NCBI GenBank assembly: GCA_900555195.1
Contig: USKC01000188.1
Location: forward strand, 1 to 6,336
Reading direction: 5' to 3'
DNA from: an uncultured Lachnospiraceae bacterium
Lineage (GTDB): Bacteria; Bacillota; Clostridia; Lachnospirales; Lachnospiraceae
Length of the DNA stretch: 6,336 nt
Of this stretch, positions 1 through 6,287 are shown piece by piece (position 1 is the stretch's first letter; every line of letters begins with the position of its first letter). Position numbers and translations under genes: made by a program. The notes beneath the pieces are model-generated. The model was not told the DNA's origin. It was given only the letters and a program-made list of their open reading frames with translations, and did no database searches.

Positions 1-836
1 ATGAGACGGGAAGCACCACGGCGGCGAGCGAGGTGCTGCGGATCGCGCAGCCGTCGGTCAGTGTGGCATTAAAAGAATTGGAGGAACATTATGGGGTCGT
101 CGTGTTTGAACGTTTTTCAAGGAGACTGCTTGTGACCGAGGCGGGAAAAGAATTATATCAGTATGCACAGCATCTGGTGCGGTTGTTTGATGAGACGGAA
201 GAAGCGATGGAAAGGCTTGGAGAGGCTGGAACGCTGCGTATCGGTTCCAGCATCACGATCGCAAATTATTTCCTGACCGACTATATACGCAGCTTTCGGG
301 AGGCCTTTCCCAAAGTAAGTGTTAGGGTGATCATTGAGAATACAGATACCATTGAACAGCTGCTTATGGAAAATGAAATTGATTTGGGTCTGGTGGAAGG
401 CAGAACACGCAGCAGATTTATTCTAGCTGTCCCTTACCGCAAAGACAGCCTGGTGATGATATGCGCACCGAGCCATTCTTTTGCATCCGTAAAGCGTGTA
501 ACTACAGATGCGCTGTTGAAGGAGAACTTACTATTGCGAGAGAGAGGAAGCGCGGTGAGGGAACTGTTTGATGCCCGGATGAGAGAGAAAGGGATTACGG
601 TAGAACCAATCTGGTAAAGTGTTAGTACCCAGGCGCTTATTCGGGCGGTCAAAGAAGGGTTTGGCATCTCAGTCCTTCCATATTATCTAGTTAAGGATGA
701 GATTGACCGAGGAGAGGTTACAGCTTTTTCGGTAGAAGATCTGGATCTGTCCAGACAATTTGCCATCGCCTATCACCGGAATAAATTCCACACAGCGGCC
801 ATGGAGCATTTCATAGAGATATGTACCCAGCCATAA
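1..836 (+). pseudogene. LysR-type transcriptional regulator, 5'-truncated by the window and broken by a nonsense codon
   Basis: The reading frame is open from base 3, at the left edge, so the true start lies outside the window. The GTG at 33 falls inside the helix-turn-helix and is not the start. Visible are the end of the winged HTH (ETGSTTAASEVLRIAQPSVS, then ALKELEEHYGVVVFER), the linker helix, and the effector-binding domain from LRIGSSITIANYF (about base 231 onward), including a family-typical RERGSAVRELFD stretch. After 204 visible codons there is a TAA at 615-617. The same frame then continues for 72 codons with clear LysR C-terminal sequence (SVSTQALIRAVKEGFGISVL) and stops at 834-836. 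LysR proteins often have E at this point (W-E-S-V-S), so GAA to TAA is the simplest explanation. The product would lose part of the effector domain and probably be inactive, although the DNA-binding domain would remain. A sequencing error cannot be excluded. The target genes are unknown. Confidence 0.9.
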
Positions 837-838
837 GA

Positions 839-856
839 ATTCCTTTCTGCAGGAAT
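839..856. repeat. Small hairpin just after the LysR stop codon
   Basis: ATTCCT (839-844) and AGGAAT (851-856) are perfect inverted copies around a 6-nt loop, starting 3 bases after the LysR stop. No T-run follows, so it is at best a weak mRNA 3'-end structure. Confidence 0.3.
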
Positions 857-864
857 CGGGACTA

Positions 865-902
865 GGCGCCAGGACGGATGAGGGGGCCTGACACCTGGTG
901 CC
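865..902. repeat. Stem-loop, 9-bp stem
   Basis: GGCGCCAGG (865-873) can pair with CCTGGTGCC (894-902) over all nine positions, with one G-U wobble in the + strand RNA and a 20-nt loop. There is no T-run downstream. Its role is unknown; it could help end the LysR transcript or belong to the repeat-rich block that follows. Confidence 0.4.
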
Positions 903-982
903 CACTCTAGCCATTCATACAGTAATAAGCATTATATGTGAGACTACGTTACTGATCAGCCCTCCGCATGGCGGCTAAACTC

Positions 983-997
983 CGCCCCTATGGGGCG
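983..997. repeat. GC hairpin CGCCCC-TAT-GGGGCG
   Basis: A perfect 6-bp G/C stem with a 3-nt loop inside the inverted-repeat-bounded segment. Its right arm overlaps GGCGT (994-998), which could instead pair with ACGCC (1005-1009), so the two foldings compete. Confidence 0.6.
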
Positions 998-1015
998 TCA
1001 AACAACGCCGCCAGG

Positions 1016-1040
1016 GCGTGCGGGTGAACTTCCCGCATGC
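1016..1040. repeat. 9-bp hairpin GCGTGCGGG / CCCGCATGC
   Basis: Bases 1016-1024 pair with 1032-1040 over nine positions, including one G-U wobble in + strand RNA, around the 7-nt loop TGAACTT. It is the strongest internal hairpin of the 948-1189 segment. Confidence 0.6.
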
Positions 1041-1131
1041 AAGGCCAAGAAACAGCACAATTTTCTCACAGGTTTGCGGAAAAAGAATGCAGCCGAACCC
1101 TGCGCCGCAGAAGGCGGATGCCCGTGCTTGG

Positions 1132-1201
1132 GGAACCGGGGCACAAACAAGGGAGACAAAACGGTATAGGCGGAGGGCTGAGCAGTAACATGACCGGTTC
1201 C
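1132..1201. repeat. 8-bp inverted repeat GGAACCGG / CCGGTTCC
   Basis: GGAACCGG (1132-1139) and CCGGTTCC (1194-1201) are perfect inverted copies. They straddle the right terminal repeat of the 948-1189 segment, so either the element extends to about 1201 or the whole block folds in an alternative way. A 5-bp pairing TGCCC (1119-1123) with GGGCA (1139-1143) competes with it. Confidence 0.4.
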
Positions 1202-1241
1202 TGATCAATCTCCTGCATTCCTTCACGTCTGTACGGACGCT

Positions 1242-1335
1242 TTCCTGCCCTCATCTGGCCGGCGTATGGTTCCAGGCTTTCTGATTTACACGGCGGAAGG
1301 AACGGCCGCAAAGAAGCCCTATAGCCGGGCAGGAA
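1242..1335. repeat. 9-bp inverted repeat enclosing nested short stems
   Basis: TTCCTGCCC (1242-1250) and GGGCAGGAA (1327-1335) are perfect inverted copies. Between them CTGG/CCAG (1255-1258, 1272-1275), GGCTT/AAGCC (1275-1279, 1314-1318) and CGGC/GCCG (1291-1294, 1305-1308) are each complementary, and all but one shared base can coexist. This gives a possible branched fold directly before the operon promoter. A structured RNA or a second repeat copy are both possible; no known RNA family is recognised. Confidence 0.4.
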
Positions 1336-1362
1336 CTTTATCCGCAGATGCCGTTTTCTTGC

Positions 1363-1391
1363 TTGAGAAAGAGGAATGCATGTGATAAGAT
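1363..1391 (+). promoter_or_regulatory. Putative sigma-A-type promoter of the nuclease-ABC-MarR operon
   Basis: A -35-like TTGAGA (1363-1368; consensus TTGACA) is followed by a 17-bp spacer and a -10-like TAAGAT (1386-1391; 4 of 6 to TATAAT), preceded by TGA, which fits an extended -10 (TGn). It would start transcription near base 1398, about 55 nt before the chosen ATG. No clear palindromic MarR operator overlaps it, though the spaced GAT trinucleotides in 1384-1406 are repetitive. Confidence 0.5.
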
Positions 1392-1438
1392 TATTTGATA
1401 CAGATATGTGTACGGGTGGGGCGCATTTGCAGGTTACG

Positions 1439-1444
1439 AAGGAG
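1439..1444 (+). promoter_or_regulatory. Ribosome binding site deciding the nuclease start
   Basis: AAGGAG lies 8 nt before the ATG at 1453. The upstream in-frame GTG at 1408 has no such site, so the ATG is preferred. Confidence 0.8.
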
Positions 1445-1452
1445 AAAGCTGT

Positions 1453-1917
1453 ATGGGACAGACATCGGTAATCGGGATCTGCCTTTTAGGCGGGGGCATT
1501 GTGTGCCTTTTGGCGTTGGGCGCCTTTTGGGCGGTAAGAATTTGGAAAAGGAAGAGACATGGCCTCCAGATGGATGATATGGAGGGACATGAGTTTGAAT
1601 ATTTTTGTGCGCAGCTTTTGGAGGACAACGGGTTTCAGGATGTGGAAGTGACGAGAGGGAGCGGAGATTATGGCGTCGATATCCTGGCGGAAAAGGACGG
1701 TGTTACCTATGCTGTGCAGTGTAAATGCTATAATGCGCCGATTGGCATCAAGGCTGTCCAGGAAGTCTATGCGGGAAGGGATTATTACGACCGGATGGTA
1801 GGCGCAGTGATGACCAATCAATATTTCACGGCGGCTGCGGTAGAGGCGGCGGGCAAGCTGAAGATTCTTCTTTGGGATCGGGGATATTTGGAGAGTATGA
1901 TGGAAGAAGAGGAGTGA
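1453..1917 (+). CDS. Membrane-anchored Mrr-like restriction-endonuclease-domain protein
   Basis: A 154-residue protein. Residues 5-28 are an uninterrupted hydrophobic segment followed by a basic KRKR (32-35), so it should be a single-pass membrane anchor with the C-terminus in the cytoplasm. Residues about 41-146 match the Mrr-cat branch of PD-(D/E)xK nucleases: GHEFE (E49), GFQDVEVTRGSGDYGVDI with D76, then QCK with Q89 and K91, followed by AVQEVYAG, MTNQYFT and an LLWDR motif near the end. All core catalytic positions are present, so it may cleave DNA or RNA, but activity is not shown. There is no methyltransferase or specificity subunit beside it, so a classical restriction system is unlikely. 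It ends four bases before the ABC ATPase start, and its last codons carry that gene's ribosome binding site, so the two are translationally linked. A role in DNA surveillance at the membrane or in regulating the transporter is speculation. Confidence 0.88.
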   Translation: MGQTSVIGICLLGGGIVCLLALGAFWAVRIWKRKRHGLQMDDMEGHEFEYFCAQLLEDNGFQDVEVTRGSGDYGVDILAEKDGVTYAVQCKCYNAPIGIKAVQEVYAGRDYYDRMVGAVMTNQYFTAAAVEAAGKLKILLWDRGYLESMMEEEE

Positions 1918-1921
1918 GGCT

Positions 1922-2623
1922 ATGGCATTTGTGGAATTCCAACATGTAAAAAAGGTCTACCATATGGGAGAGGTGGATATAGAAGCGCTGCGGGATGTGA
2001 ACTTTGAGATTGAAGAAGGAGAGTTCTGTGTAATCGTTGGGGCTTCCGGAGCGGGAAAAACCACCATCCTCAATATTCTGGGCGGAATGGATACCCTGTC
2101 GGAGGGAAAGGTTCTCCTGGATGGCAAGGAAATCTCCTCTTACAATCAGAAGCAGCTCACCGCATACCGCAGATATGATATCGGCTTTGTATTTCAGTTC
2201 TATAATCTGATCCAGAATTTGACGGCGCTGGAAAACGTGGAGCTGGCCTCTCAGATTTCCAGAGAACCGTTGGATGCGGCACAGACACTGCAGAAAGTGG
2301 GGCTTGGAGAACGGATGGGCAATTTCCCCGCCCAGCTGTCCGGCGGGGAACAGCAGAGGGTGGCGATTGCCAGAGCTCTGGCAAAGAATCCCAAGCTGCT
2401 TCTGTGTGATGAGCCAACGGGAGCTCTCGATTATAATACGGGTAAAGCGGTGCTGAAGTTGCTCCAGGATACCTGCCGGGATACGGGAAGAACAGTGGTG
2501 GTAATTACGCATAATCAGGCGCTTACTGCGATGGCGGATCGGATCATACGGGTGAAGAGCGGTACGATCCTGAGCATGGAGAAGAATGAAAAGATCATAC
2601 CCGTAGAAGAAATCGAATGGTAA
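1922..2623 (+). CDS. ABC transporter ATP-binding protein, MacB/LolD-type
   Basis: A complete 233-residue ATPase, a normal length for the family. In order: Walker [10 protein letters not shown] (40-48, K46), Q-loop FVFQFYNL (Q92), signature LSGGEQQ (139-145), Walker B LLLCDEP (D163, E164), D-loop GALD (167-170) and H-loop THN (H197). The pattern of a short ATPase with an [10 protein letters not shown]-loop and an [11 protein letters not shown]alker B is that of type VII (MacB/LolD/FtsE-related) transporters, which pair with FtsX-fold permeases and act in mechanotransmission, efflux or lipoprotein handling rather than import. The ATG follows an AAGAGGAG ribosome binding site (1907-1914) inside the end of the upstream gene. 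The partner permease starts 31 nt downstream. The substrate cannot be assigned. It lacks any membrane segment, so it is cytoplasmic and bound to the permease coupling helices. Confidence 0.96.
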   Translation: MAFVEFQHVKKVYHMGEVDIEALRDVNFEIEEGEFCVIVGASGAGKTTILNILGGMDTLSEGKVLLDGKEISSYNQKQLTAYRRYDIGFVFQFYNLIQNLTALENVELASQISREPLDAAQTLQKVGLGERMGNFPAQLSGGEQQRVAIARALAKNPKLLLCDEPTGALDYNTGKAVLKLLQDTCRDTGRTVVVITHNQALTAMADRIIRVKSGTILSMEKNEKIIPVEEIEW

Positions 2624-2654
2624 ATGGCAGGGAGCCGGATAGGAGAGCGTCAGC

Positions 2655-5600
2655 ATGAAATCGACCATGATTAAGACGGCTTTGAGGGAAATTCGGGAGA
2701 GCTTGGGGCGTTATATGGCGATATTAGCCATTGTGGCGCTGGGAGTTGGTTTTTTTGTGGGGCTGACGGTGACGAAACCCGTGATGGTGGAAGCGGGAGA
2801 GGAATACCTGGAAGAGAATAAGCTGTATGATCTGCGTCTGATTTCCACAATAGGATTCGGAGAAGAAGAGGTGGAAAAGGTAAATGCGCTGGAAGGTGTG
2901 GAGGTCGCCGAAGGGGAGATTTATACAGATTTTCTCGCTGTGGGAGAAAACGGAGAAGAAAGTGTGCTCCGCGTCCATTCTATGCTTTGGAAGCAGAATC
3001 AGGCTGTTGTTACCGCTGGAAGAAAACCGGTTGCAGCAAATGAATGTATGGTAGACAGCCTTGCTTATGGTAAGGATGCAATTGGAAGTACGATTGAGGT
3101 ATCGGAGAACAATGACGAAGATACAAAAGATTTGCTCGCTTATACAGAATACACGATTGTTGGATTATGTAATTCTTCATATTACATTAATTATGAACGC
3201 GGAACCACGTCCCTGGGTAATGGCAGATTAAAAGGCTTCATCTATATTCCGGAAGCAGGGTTTAACGCGGATTATTATACGGATATCTATGTCCGCCTGG
3301 ATGAGAGATATCCTCTTTACAGCGAAGAATATGATGCGGCCATTGATGAAGCGCTGAACTGGGCGGAGCCTTATTGCGAACAGCTGGCGCAGGAACGCTA
3401 CGAAACCATGAAGGAAGATGCCGAGTGGCAGATTGAGGATGGACAGCGCGAACTGGATGAAAAAACGGCGGATGCGCAGCAGCAGCTGGAGGATGGGCGT
3501 CAGGAGCTTCTGGACGCGGAGGAAGAGATCGCGGATGCGGAAGCGGAAATCGCGGACGGATGGAGCCAAATCGCTGACGGGAAAGCGGAGATAGAGGAAA
3601 ATCGTGCGGATCTGGACAGTACCCTTACGGAATTGGAAGATGGCATGACACAGATCGAAGACGGGCTTGCGGAACTGGATGACCGCAAGACGGAAGCCTC
3701 TGATCTGGAAGGGGACGAAAAGGAGCAGGTGGAAGGCGGCCTGAATCTTGCCGAGGCACAGGTGATGGGAAAGAAGGCTCAGGCAGAGGCAGGGCTGGCC
3801 CAGGCCAATATGGGGGAAAAGCAGCTTCAGGCTGCACAAGAGGAATTGGCGCGTCAGGAGGAGAATCTGCGGAAAGCGGAAGAAGATCTGGCGGACGCGA
3901 AGGCAGAAGTGGCCGACGGATGGGAAGAATATGAGGAGAACAAGCGGCTTCTGGAAGAGGAAACTGCGGATGCGGAAGCTGAATTGGCAGATGCCAGGCA
4001 GGAGCTGGCGGATCTGGAAAAGCCGGATACTTATGTCCTGACCAGGGATGAGAATATTGGATATGCCTGTTATGAGAGTGATTCCAGCATCATTGAAGGA
4101 ATTGCAGGGGTATTTCCGGTCTTTTTCTTCCTGGTGGCTGCGTTGGTGTGCATGACCACCATGGCGCGTATGGTGGAAGAACAGAGAACGCAGATCGGCG
4201 TGCTGAAAGCTTTGGGATATGGGAAAGGGAGCATTGTGGGGAAATACCTTTTCTATTCAGGAAGCGCTGCTTTGATTGGCTGCATAACCGGTTTTCTGGT
4301 GGGTTCCTATGTATTCCCTCAGGTAATCTGGACTGCCTATGGGATCATGTATAGGCTGGGCGATATTGAGGTGATGTTGGACTGGCGTCTGGCGCTAATT
4401 TCGCTGGTGGTATCCCTTCTGTGTTCGATGGGAACGACTGCTGCAACCTGCAGATATGAACTGACGGAGAAGGCTGCGCAGTTGATGCGCCCGAAAGCGC
4501 CGAAGGCGGGGAAACGGATCGTTTTGGAAAAAATTCCTTTTTTGTGGAATCGGATGTCTTTTCTGGTCAAAGTGTCTATGCGGAATATTTTCAGGTATAA
4601 GCAGAGATTCTTCATGATGGTATTCGGCATCGGCGGGTGTACTGCCCTGCTCGTGACAGGGTTCGGCGTCAAAGATTCTATCAGCAGCATCATCGATAGC
4701 CAGTATGGAGAGATACAGATTAATGATCTGAATGTGGTATTTAGTGAACCTTATTATGAAATGGATTCTTCAGAATTTGAGGCAGTTATGGAAACGTACG
4801 CCCAGGAATATATGATTGCCTTTGAGGAGAGTATAGATCTATATTATGGAGAAGAGACAAGATCCGTTAACCTGGTCATACCCGAGAAGCCGGAAGAAAT
4901 CGGGGCTTATCTGAATCTTCATACGCCGGATGGGGAAGCCATTGCATATCCTGGAACAGGAGAAGCGGTTCTGACAAAGAAACTGGCGGAAAAATCCGGC
5001 GTCAGCGTGGGAGATGAAGTCTCCTTACGCGATGAGGATGGAAATAGCCTGACGGTTCGTGTATCCGGAATCAGCGAGAACTTTATCTATAATTATGTGT
5101 ACCTGTCGCCGGAGACCTGGACGGCGCAGATCGGACAGGAGCCGGAATACAGGAGCGCTTATCTGAATGTGCAGGAAGGGCAGGATGTATATGAGGTATC
5201 TGCGGCAGTGATGAACTGCAAGGGCGTCTCTTCTGTAACCGCATATGAGGATATGCGGGTTCGTTTTGGCAGCATGATGGAAAGCCTGAACTATGTGGTC
5301 CTTCTGATCATCATCTGCGCAGGTTCCCTGGCGTTTATTGTCCTGTACAACCTGACCAACATCAATATCACTGAAAGGCTGCGTGAAATAGCGACCATCA
5401 AGGTGCTGGGTTTTTACAGAAATGAGACTGCCAGTTATGTATTCCGTGAAAACCTGATGCTGACCGGCGTGGGAACTTTGGTAGGGCTGGTTATGGGAAA
5501 ATATCTGCATGAATTTGTCATGTATAAGGTGGATATCGATATGATTGCCTTTGATGTGCATATTGCGCCTCTGAGCATTCTTTACAGCATTCTGCTCACC

Positions 5601-5687
5601 TTTGTCTTTGCGGCGGTGGTGTGCTGGGTGATGAATCGGAAGCTGGATGCCATCAATATGGCGGAATCCATGAAATCCATCGAATAG
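2655..5687 (+). CDS. FtsX-like ABC permease with two permease units and a long extracytoplasmic coiled coil
   Basis: A 1010-residue membrane protein built as two FtsX-type units in one chain. Predicted membrane segments lie near residues 21-41, 484-506, 530-556, 577-598, 650-670, 878-900, 930-955 and 970-993, a 1+3 then 1+3 arrangement. Each unit has the FtsX coupling-helix pattern: EEQRTQIGVLKALGY (508-522) and TERLREIATIKVLGF (906-920). The first extracytoplasmic region (42-483) has a globular part and then a highly charged, Asp/Glu/Ala-rich helical region (about 245-455) with strict heptads. The second (671-877) is a MacB-like globular domain of about 200 residues. One chain with both units probably replaces the usual homodimer. 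AGGAG at 2641-2645 sits 9 nt before the ATG. With the upstream ATPase it should form a type VII transporter; the cargo is unknown. No separate HlyD-type adaptor is encoded nearby, so the coil may serve that reach itself (inference). Confidence 0.95.
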   Translation: MKSTMIKTALREIRESLGRYMAILAIVALGVGFFVGLTVTKPVMVEAGEEYLEENKLYDLRLISTIGFGEEEVEKVNALEGVEVAEGEIYTDFLAVGENGEESVLRVHSMLWKQNQAVVTAGRKPVAANECMVDSLAYGKDAIGSTIEVSENNDEDTKDLLAYTEYTIVGLCNSSYYINYERGTTSLGNGRLKGFIYIPEAGFNADYYTDIYVRLDERYPLYSEEYDAAIDEALNWAEPYCEQLAQERYETMKEDAEWQIEDGQRELDEKTADAQQQLEDGRQELLDAEEEIADAEAEIADGWSQIADGKAEIEENRADLDSTLTELEDGMTQIEDGLAELDDRKTEASDLEGDEKEQVEGGLNLAEAQVMGKKAQAEAGLAQANMGEKQLQAAQEELARQEENLRKAEEDLADAKAEVADGWEEYEENKRLLEEETADAEAELADARQELADLEKPDTYVLTRDENIGYACYESDSSIIEGIAGVFPVFFFLVAALVCMTTMARMVEEQRTQIGVLKALGYGKGSIVGKYLFYSGSAALIGCITGFLVGSYVFPQVIWTAYGIMYRLGDIEVMLDWRLALISLVVSLLCSMGTTAATCRYELTEKAAQLMRPKAPKAGKRIVLEKIPFLWNRMSFLVKVSMRNIFRYKQRFFMMVFGIGGCTALLVTGFGVKDSISSIIDSQYGEIQINDLNVVFSEPYYEMDSSEFEAVMETYAQEYMIAFEESIDLYYGEETRSVNLVIPEKPEEIGAYLNLHTPDGEAIAYPGTGEAVLTKKLAEKSGVSVGDEVSLRDEDGNSLTVRVSGISENFIYNYVYLSPETWTAQIGQEPEYRSAYLNVQEGQDVYEVSAAVMNCKGVSSVTAYEDMRVRFGSMMESLNYVVLLIIICAGSLAFIVLYNLTNINITERLREIATIKVLGFYRNETASYVFRENLMLTGVGTLVGLVMGKYLHEFVMYKVDIDMIAFDVHIAPLSILYSILLTFVFAAVVCWVMNRKLDAINMAESMKSIE

Positions 5688-5691
5688 GAAG

Positions 5692-5697
5692 AGGAGG
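5692..5697 (+). promoter_or_regulatory. Strong ribosome binding site for the GTG-initiated MarR gene
   Basis: A perfect AGGAGG lies 6 nt before the GTG at 5704 and 4 nt after the permease stop codon. It supports GTG as the start and coupled expression with the permease. Confidence 0.85.
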
Positions 5698-5703
5698 AGA
5701 CCC

Positions 5704-6150
5704 GTGGACATTAAGGAAACGCTGAATGAACTGTTGGTGAATCTGTTCCGCAGCATCAACACCATTGAAGAACAGGCGATGCGGACAGAAGAATATAAGG
5801 ATGTCACCACCAATGACATGCATGTGATAGAAGCGATCGGGACAGGCGCGCCTAAAAATATGACGACAGTCGCCCGCATTTTGTCTGTGACCACGGGAAC
5901 GCTCACGATTTCAGCGAACAGCCTGGTAAAAAAGGGATATGTGCAGCGCGTCCGCAGCGAAGAGGACAGACGGGTGGTTCTTGTTTCCCTGACAGAAAAG
6001 GGGAAGCGTGCCTATGCCCATCACAAGAAATTCCATGATGAGATGATTCAGGAAGTTCTGGAGGGGCTATCCGACGAGGAGCAGGAAGTGCTGCGCAAAT
6101 CCCTGGGGAATTTGTTGGACTATTTCCGCAGGCTGCAGGAGAAAAACTGA
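5704..6150 (+). CDS. MarR-family transcriptional regulator
   Basis: A 148-residue protein of normal MarR length, starting at GTG. The fold order is visible: an N-terminal dimerisation helix (about 1-28), TTNDMHVIEAIG (35-46), a winged helix-turn-helix with MTTVARILSVTTGTLTISAN (53-72) as the DNA-binding helices, SLVKKGYVQR (73-82), a wing RSEEDRRVVLVSLTEKGK (84-101) with the conserved D88-R89-R90, and C-terminal dimer helices to the end. MarR proteins usually bind palindromic operators as homodimers and are released by small ligands or oxidation. There is no cysteine in this protein, so a thiol-based redox switch is unlikely. It begins 16 bases after the permease stop, so it is probably co-transcribed last in the operon, and autoregulation of the transporter is the simplest guess. 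No matching operator palindrome was recognised near 1363-1391. Confidence 0.95.
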   Translation: MDIKETLNELLVNLFRSINTIEEQAMRTEEYKDVTTNDMHVIEAIGTGAPKNMTTVARILSVTTGTLTISANSLVKKGYVQRVRSEEDRRVVLVSLTEKGKRAYAHHKKFHDEMIQEVLEGLSDEEQEVLRKSLGNLLDYFRRLQEKN

Positions 6151-6287
6151 CCGGGCCCGCTGCGGCTGCCCCCTTCGCTCGCCTGCCCTGTCCGGCGTCC
6201 TCCGCTCCCTGGCGCTGCATGGGGTATGTTGTCCGCTGGGACACGCTCGCGCTTGGCTCAGAACGACTCGCAGAGTCGTTTACGCAG
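6151..6287. other. Non-coding 3' region after the operon
   Basis: No credible gene is seen. The sequence is rich in C-rich runs at 6150-6215. A small TGTCC-GCTG-GGACA hairpin (6229-6242) and the perfect hairpin at 6262-6280 are the only structures recognised. A minus-strand open frame crosses this region but mostly overlies the MarR gene and has no recognisable domain. Confidence 0.5.
6262..6280. repeat. 8-bp perfect hairpin AACGACTC-GCA-GAGTCGTT
   Basis: A perfect inverted repeat with a 3-nt loop, 111 bases after the MarR stop. No T-run follows directly. It lies 7 bases before a second, larger hairpin, which suggests a composite intergenic repeat. Confidence 0.6.

Larger units (their letters stand above)
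948..1189. mobile_element. 242-bp segment bounded by 20-nt inverted repeats (MITE-like or structured-RNA repeat)
   Basis: The left end GTTACTGATCAGCCCTCCGC (948-967) is the reverse complement of the right end GCGGAGGGCTGAGCAGTAAC (1170-1189) at 19 of 20 positions. The enclosed DNA encodes no recognisable protein and carries several shorter stem-loops. Matched terminal repeats around a short non-coding segment fit a non-autonomous mobile element (MITE). The nested hairpins would equally fit a dispersed structured RNA. I see no obvious target-site duplication in the bases just outside (ACTAC on the left, ATGAC on the right), which weakens a recent-transposition reading. The inverted repeat itself is certain; the element identity is inference. 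Confidence 0.55.
837..1362. other. Gene-free, inverted-repeat-rich intergenic region
   Basis: About 525 bases separate the broken LysR gene from the promoter-like site of the next operon. Short open frames exist on the minus strand, but they lack good ribosome binding sites and read as low-complexity Cys/Arg/Pro-rich sequence with no recognisable domain. What the region does hold is a dense series of hairpins and longer inverted repeats, listed separately. GC content is high in the centre, and a short AT-rich patch lies around 903-945. It resembles the interspersed non-coding repeats seen in Lachnospiraceae genomes, but that is from memory and not tested. No T-run follows any of its hairpins, so none is a convincing terminator for the LysR gene. 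Confidence 0.6.

Noticed and set aside
33..617. A complete 194-residue protein starting at GTG 33
   Set aside because: LysR HTH sequence continues upstream of 33 to the window edge and downstream past the TAA, so this is a fragment of a larger broken gene.
865..902. Intrinsic terminator for the LysR gene
   Set aside because: The stem is good but the loop is 20 nt and no T-run follows.
948..1189. CRISPR array or group II intron remnant
   Set aside because: There are no regularly spaced direct repeats, and no domain V-like motif or intron-encoded protein fragment was recognised.
975..1311. Two overlapping minus-strand open frames of about 80 residues
   Set aside because: They have no recognisable domain, poor start signals and Cys/Arg/Pro-rich composition, and they lie in hairpin-rich repeat DNA.
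1408..1452. Earlier GTG start for the nuclease-domain protein
   Set aside because: No ribosome binding site precedes it, and the added 15 residues are polar and unlike a signal; ATG 1453 has AAGGAG at ideal spacing.
1453..1917. Part of a type I, II or IV restriction-modification system
   Set aside because: No methyltransferase, specificity subunit or GTPase partner is encoded, and the protein is membrane-anchored and lacks the N-terminal DNA-binding domain of Mrr itself.
1826..2668. 280-residue minus-strand open frame
   Set aside because: It is antisense to the ABC ATPase, whose motifs are complete; its translation shows no domain.
3228..3839. 203-residue minus-strand open frame
   Set aside because: It mirrors the repetitive coiled-coil codons of the permease and is a compositional by-product.
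5025..5906. 293-residue minus-strand open frame crossing the permease end and MarR start
   Set aside because: Both + strand genes are well supported by domains and ribosome binding sites; the minus-strand product is His/Ile-rich with no domain.
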